NCBI GenBank assembly: GCA_964501315.1
Contig: CAZCSO010000045.1
Span: forward strand, 1 to 6,822
Reading direction: 5' to 3'
From: UBA5603 sp964501315
GTDB lineage: Bacteria > Bacillota_I > Bacilli_A > Izemoplasmatales > Hujiaoplasmataceae
DNA: 6,822 nt
The notes beneath the pieces were generated by a model, which was given only the letters and a program-made list of their open reading frames with translations, was not told the DNA's origin and searched no databases. The translations under genes and the position numbers were made by a program. Positions 3,989 to 6,822 of the stretch are shown here, in pieces; position 1 is the stretch's first letter, and each line of letters opens with the position of its first letter.

Positions 3989-5171
3989 AAAGGGAATTGC
4001 ACTGATTATACTCTTGATTCTAGGCAGTGGATTGGTATCGTTTGTTCATGCCGAAACTGTAATTGTCATTCATTTCTTTTATTCGAGTACCTGTACGGTT
4101 TGTAAACAGGTCTCGGAATTTTTAGACGAGTACTTACCAACGGAAGAGAACGTTGTATTAATCAAGTACAACATCCTTGAAGGTGGCGATAACGAAGCAT
4201 GGTTTCAAGCCTTAAGCGACGCATTTCAACGTGAAACGTTATCGTATCCGTACATCATTGTGGGGGGTAAAGACTTACAAGGTCTCTATGAAATCACCGA
4301 GTTCTTACCCGATTTAATTGATTATTACCAAGAAAACCCGTATTCGGTGGACATTGTCGAGAAAGTCAAAAATGATCAGATACTTTTGCCGTCCGACTTC
4401 TTAACCGAGTCGTTTGGAGATTCGACGATTATGAAGTTACCCTTGATTGGGGATATCGACTTGACGGAATTTTCCTTGTTGCTGGGTGCGGTGGTGATTG
4501 GGTTAATCGATGGGTTTAATCCGTGTGCCATGTGGATTTTGATCTTTTTAATCACCCTGTTGATTAACCTTAAAGACCGTCGAAAAATGTGGCTTTTGGG
4601 ATTGACCTTTATCTTAACAAGTGGGTTAGTCTATTATGTGATTATGATGAGTTGGCTTCAGGTTGTCATTCACGTAGCGATGATCCAGGCTTTTCAAATC
4701 AGTATTGGTGTTTTATCCCTTGTTTTTGCTTTTTTCAGTCTTCGCCATTTCATCAGACAAGCCACAGAACAAGTGGGTTGCGAGGTAACAAACGTTGAAT
4801 CCAAACGGAAATTGATGACGCGAATTAAAACGATAATCCAAAAAGAACAATTGTTGCTAGCGATGGCAGGCATCATCGGTGTTGCGTTGACGGTGAACTT
4901 GATTGAACTAGCCTGTTCGGCGGGGTTACCGGTTATCTATACGACCATGTTGGCCTATCATGATTTGTCACAATTAACGCAAGCTTTGTATATAGTGATT
5001 TACGTCTTGTTCTTCATCTTTGATGACTTGTTAATATTTATCTTGGCGGTCGTTACATTCAAAGTAACAGGCATTTCGACGAAGTATGCGAAGTATTCGA
5101 ATTTATTCGGTGGGCTCATTATGTTGGCATTGGGTATTATTCTGATTTTTTTCCCAAGTGTCTTGTTATAA
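3981..5171 (+). CDS. Thioredoxin domain fused to CcdA/DsbD-like membrane electron transporter
   Basis: I take ATG 3981 (396 residues) over the in-frame TTG 3978 because GAGG at 3971-3974 is spaced better for it. Residues 1-24 form an export signal (VHA before ET). A thioredoxin-fold domain follows, with YSSTC38-TV-C41 and a cis-Pro candidate P90 (SYPYIIVGG). From about 163 there are six membrane segments (near 164-195, 203-226, 228-254, 291-322, 334-360, 374-395). The first holds GFNPC182 and the fourth ELAC312SAGLP, the cysteine pair of the CcdA/DsbD family, which moves electrons from cytosolic thioredoxin to the outer face. Basic loops KDRRK, 255-290 and 361-373 fall inside, placing the CxxC domain outside. 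Classical DsbD has its thioredoxin domain at the C terminus; here it is N-terminal. It probably reduces the clustered lipoproteins. An extra Cys267 lies in a cytosolic loop. Confidence 0.9.
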   Translation: MIKKGIALIILLILGSGLVSFVHAETVIVIHFFYSSTCTVCKQVSEFLDEYLPTEENVVLIKYNILEGGDNEAWFQALSDAFQRETLSYPYIIVGGKDLQGLYEITEFLPDLIDYYQENPYSVDIVEKVKNDQILLPSDFLTESFGDSTIMKLPLIGDIDLTEFSLLLGAVVIGLIDGFNPCAMWILIFLITLLINLKDRRKMWLLGLTFILTSGLVYYVIMMSWLQVVIHVAMIQAFQISIGVLSLVFAFFSLRHFIRQATEQVGCEVTNVESKRKLMTRIKTIIQKEQLLLAMAGIIGVALTVNLIELACSAGLPVIYTTMLAYHDLSQLTQALYIVIYVLFFIFDDLLIFILAVVTFKVTGISTKYAKYSNLFGGLIMLALGIILIFFPSVLL

Positions 5172-5174
5172 ATG

Positions 5175-5201
5175 AAAGTTCGAATTTTTCGAACTTTTTT
5201 T
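5175..5201 (+). terminator. Rho-independent terminator closing the redox cluster
   Basis: AAAGTTCGAA (5175-5184) pairs perfectly with TTCGAACTTT (5188-5197) around a 3-base loop, with a T-run from 5195 to 5201. It starts 4 bases after the stop of the CcdA fusion. Confidence 0.92.
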
Positions 5202-5230
5202 ATTTCACAATGTATGAGTTATTAATTATG

Positions 5231-5259
5231 TGTAAAATACATGCATTTTCCATTATAAT
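5231..5259 (+). promoter_or_regulatory. Putative promoter of the DUF4250 gene
   Basis: A perfect -10 TATAAT (5254-5259) has a poor -35 (TGTAAA, 5231-5236, 17-base spacer). A near-palindrome, AAAATACATGCATTTT, fills the spacer. Transcription would start near 5266, giving a leader of about 113 bases. Confidence 0.5.
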
Positions 5260-5276
5260 GATATAAGATAATGAGT

Positions 5277-5364
5277 AAATCATATCATGTTTGATAAATG
5301 ATTTTTGAACATTGTTTTAAAGAATCGATCGTACAAATTGATTTACAACCTACGATTCGACTTT
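5277..5364 (+). other. Structured 5' leader of the DUF4250 gene: two predicted stem-loops
   Basis: Stem-loop A: AAATCAT plus ATCA (5277-5287) pairs with TGAT and ATGATTT (5292-5304), with a 2-base bulge and a TGTT loop, and is followed by T. Stem-loop B: AAAG (5319-5322) with CTTT (5361-5364) and ATCGTA (5328-5333) with TACGAT (5351-5356), separated by an internal loop. B ends directly before the Shine-Dalgarno AGAAAGGA (5365-5372). This could be a cis-regulatory leader; I recognise no known class. Confidence 0.35.
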
Positions 5365-5378
5365 AGAAAGGAACGACT

Positions 5379-5567
5379 ATGAATACCTTACCTTCCAATC
5401 CCTATGTTTTAGTCAGTTTCATGAATACGCTATTAAGAAATCGAAACAAGAACTTAAGTGATGTCTGTGAAGAGTTTGACATCAAAGAAGAGGAGCTAAA
5501 ATCAAAATTAGCTTCCATTGGGTATGACTATAACCCAACAACAAAACAATTCCAACCGATTCACTAA
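5379..5567 (+). CDS. DUF4250 domain protein
   Basis: The 62-residue product matches the DUF4250 family from memory of its pattern: an N-terminal LPSNPYVLVSFMNTLLR (4-20), a middle LSDVCEEFDIKEEELKSKL (26-44), and the closing SIGYDYNPTTKQF (46-58). The length is usual for the family. The middle segment, a short helix, turn and helix like those choosing sites in small DNA-binding folds, suggests but does not prove nucleic-acid binding. There is no signal peptide or membrane segment, so it should be cytosolic. The function of the family is unknown. The start has a good Shine-Dalgarno, AGAAAGGA, 6 bases upstream. It has its own promoter and stands between two surface-protein loci; no terminator is seen after it. 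Confidence 0.85.
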   Translation: MNTLPSNPYVLVSFMNTLLRNRNKNLSDVCEEFDIKEEELKSKLASIGYDYNPTTKQFQPIH

Positions 5568-5585
5568 AAATAAATACATAACCCG

Positions 5586-5614
5586 TAATTATCGTATATG
5601 GTATATGATATAAT
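5586..5614 (+). promoter_or_regulatory. Putative extended -10 promoter of the large lipoprotein gene
   Basis: TATAAT (5609-5614) is preceded by TGA, giving an extended -10. The region 17 bases upstream (TAATTA, 5586-5591) is a weak -35. The start of transcription would be near 5621, about 48 bases before the gene. Confidence 0.55.
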
Positions 5615-5620
5615 GAACCA

Positions 5621-5650
5621 AATGATTCTTATAAGCATAAATCAATCATT
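5621..5650. repeat. Inverted repeat in the leader of the large lipoprotein gene
   Basis: AATGATT (5621-5627) and AATCATT (5644-5650) flank a 16-base spacer that begins with the 8-base palindrome CTTATAAG (5628-5635). It starts at the predicted transcription start and ends just before the Shine-Dalgarno GAGGAGA (5654-5660). It could be an operator, or chance in AT-rich DNA. Confidence 0.3.
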
Positions 5651-5668
5651 CTTGAGGAGAGCGCATTC

Positions 5669-6822
5669 ATGAAGAAAAAAATGGGTATCGTGCTTTTGGT
5701 GTTTATGATGGGGGTTCTTTTGCTTAGTTGCGAAAAGATACCGGAAGAAGCGCAACAACTAATCGATCAAGTAGAAACTATCGATCGTACGCGTTCATCC
5801 AATGTCGATCTTTATATTTGGGGTAGAATGGGGACCTATACACGGAATTCCTATCGTCTGTTTAATGCTGATTTCCCACAAACAAATGTCAATGGCTTTA
5901 TTGATTGTCAAGATAATTTCGGTTATTTTTATTCAACTCGAAATAGCGAAACAATCGGAATCATTTACGAAGGCAGAAGCCATCAACTCTTAAAAAGTGA
6001 GTTTGTGGATGATGAAATTGAAACCATCGAATTGGATGAAACAAATACCCGGGACTTATTTTTAGAAAAAGTAAAGGATTTTGGTTTCTTCGTGCCAACG
6101 TATGGTGATTTCTCTTATAATCCTGATGGAACCATTACCTTTATTAAAACGGAGTTAAAAACGATTTATAAAAAGAATCCAACGTTTTTGACGGATGTTT
6201 TACGACTGACCGAAACCGAAATCGATGAAAATTTAGACGAGGAAGTCGTTATAGAGATTAATCTATCGCTGGATGATCGTATCATCTTTGATTTCAACAT
6301 CGATCATTTCCTACGTTCCGACAAAGACTTTGCCGAACTGTATTCGGAACTCGATTATCGAATTGATGTTCTGATTCGAGAAACGATGACGTATGATATC
6401 AACTTAGAAACGATACCTAATCGTTCTTATCCATCGGATTATCTGGAATGTGACATCGCCTATCAAGTCGGCAGTCCCATTAACATGACAGTGAATCCCA
6501 ATGGAAAAACCTACGTAAAAATGGAATTAGAAGCGGGAGATTATACCATTCATTTTGCAGGCGAAGACACCGGTGTGACGAAACTGACGCTCTACGATGA
6601 ATCGTTTGTACCCGTTGACTACGAACAAATGGTGACGATTGAGGTCAGTGGCATCTATTACTATGAAATCGAAAGCGATTCCCATAAACCAACAGAGGGG
6701 AAACTCTTTATGGACCCAGGTTTATCCGCCGATTATGCGAATAGCATCGCAGGAACGATATCGTCAATGTCCCCCGATGAATCGAGAGACATCGAATTGA
6801 TCAGTTATGCTCCAACGGACGG
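5669..6822 (+). CDS. Large lipoprotein of unknown function (3' end outside window)
   Basis: An open frame runs from ATG 5669 to the window end (384 complete codons), so its C terminus is missing. GAGGAGA precedes the start by 8 bases. The N terminus is a lipoprotein signal peptide with lipobox LLSC (Cys21). The mature protein is acidic and mostly beta-rich, with no catalytic motif I recognise. Residues about 24-245 form one region (tryptophan-poor, many Asp/Glu and aromatic residues). Residues about 264-348 resemble a small beta-sandwich: YVKMELEAGDYTIHFAGEDT (282-301), LTLYDES (306-312), then VSGIYYYEIES (326-336). The pattern recalls pre-peptidase C-terminal or similar accessory domains, which often bind or display other domains. 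Cysteines at 80 and 261 might pair. It has its own promoter and is probably not part of the redox cluster. Function unknown. Confidence 0.85.
   Translation, partial: MKKKMGIVLLVFMMGVLLLSCEKIPEEAQQLIDQVETIDRTRSSNVDLYIWGRMGTYTRNSYRLFNADFPQTNVNGFIDCQDNFGYFYSTRNSETIGIIYEGRSHQLLKSEFVDDEIETIELDETNTRDLFLEKVKDFGFFVPTYGDFSYNPDGTITFIKTELKTIYKKNPTFLTDVLRLTETEIDENLDEEVVIEINLSLDDRIIFDFNIDHFLRSDKDFAELYSELDYRIDVLIRETMTYDINLETIPNRSYPSDYLECDIAYQVGSPINMTVNPNGKTYVKMELEAGDYTIHFAGEDTGVTKLTLYDESFVPVDYEQMVTIEVSGIYYYEIESDSHKPTEGKLFMDPGLSADYANSIAGTISSMSPDESRDIELISYAPTD

Noticed and set aside
1354..5171. Mycoplasma-type code (TGA as Trp)
   Set aside because: Every Trp checked is TGG and no gene needs a TGA read as an amino acid, so the standard bacterial code explains all frames.
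5802..5993. Plus-strand ORF of 63 codons in another frame
   Set aside because: It lies inside the lipoprotein gene that runs from 5669 to the window end, and has no ribosome binding site.
1..6822. Mobile elements, CRISPR arrays, tRNA or rRNA genes
   Set aside because: I saw no transposase, no regularly spaced repeats and no tRNA or rRNA-like sequence.

Overview
This window looks like chromosome of a low-GC, Gram-positive-type bacterium. The signs are strong AGGAG-like Shine-Dalgarno sites, Gram-positive-style lipoprotein signal peptides, a DegV/FakB-type fatty-acid-binding protein and a DUF4250 protein, a family known mainly from Bacillota. Trp is encoded by TGG throughout, TGA is not read through in any gene, and all seven complete genes stop at TAA. 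That fits the standard bacterial code rather than the Mycoplasma code. A Bacilli or Izemoplasma/Acholeplasma-like relative is possible, but the lineage is inference.

Layout: (1) The 5' part of a minus-strand XRE-type repressor gene (1-146) is divergent from degV (338-1213). The spacer holds several inverted repeats and a repressor promoter that would give a nearly leaderless mRNA. degV ends at a strong terminator (1221-1248). (2) A 300-base spacer holds a putative promoter and three TGTCAT repeats. (3) Five tightly packed plus-strand genes (1514-5171) form one cluster: a flavin-binding lipoprotein, a lipoprotein with two rhodanese domains, a CxC lipoprotein with a divergent flavinylation-like motif, a thioredoxin-like lipoprotein with CxxS, and a thioredoxin-CcdA fusion. 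A hairpin terminator sits between the third and fourth genes (3537-3559) and a strong one closes the cluster (5175-5201). (4) A small DUF4250 gene (5379-5567) follows a structured leader. (5) A large lipoprotein gene of unknown function (5669 onward) runs off the right edge.

The five-gene cluster is the most interesting part. Four products carry a lipobox and should be anchored on the outer face of the cytoplasmic membrane. The fifth is a membrane protein with both conserved CcdA/DsbD cysteines fused to an outward-facing CxxC thioredoxin domain. Together they look like an extracytoplasmic electron relay: electrons from cytosolic thioredoxin would cross the membrane through the CcdA part, reach thiol carriers, and pass to or from flavin and persulfide (rhodanese) lipoproteins. 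The substrate cannot be read from the sequence. Reduced or zero-valent sulfur species are a reasonable guess because of the two intact rhodanese sites. No flavinyltransferase (ApbE) gene is in the window.
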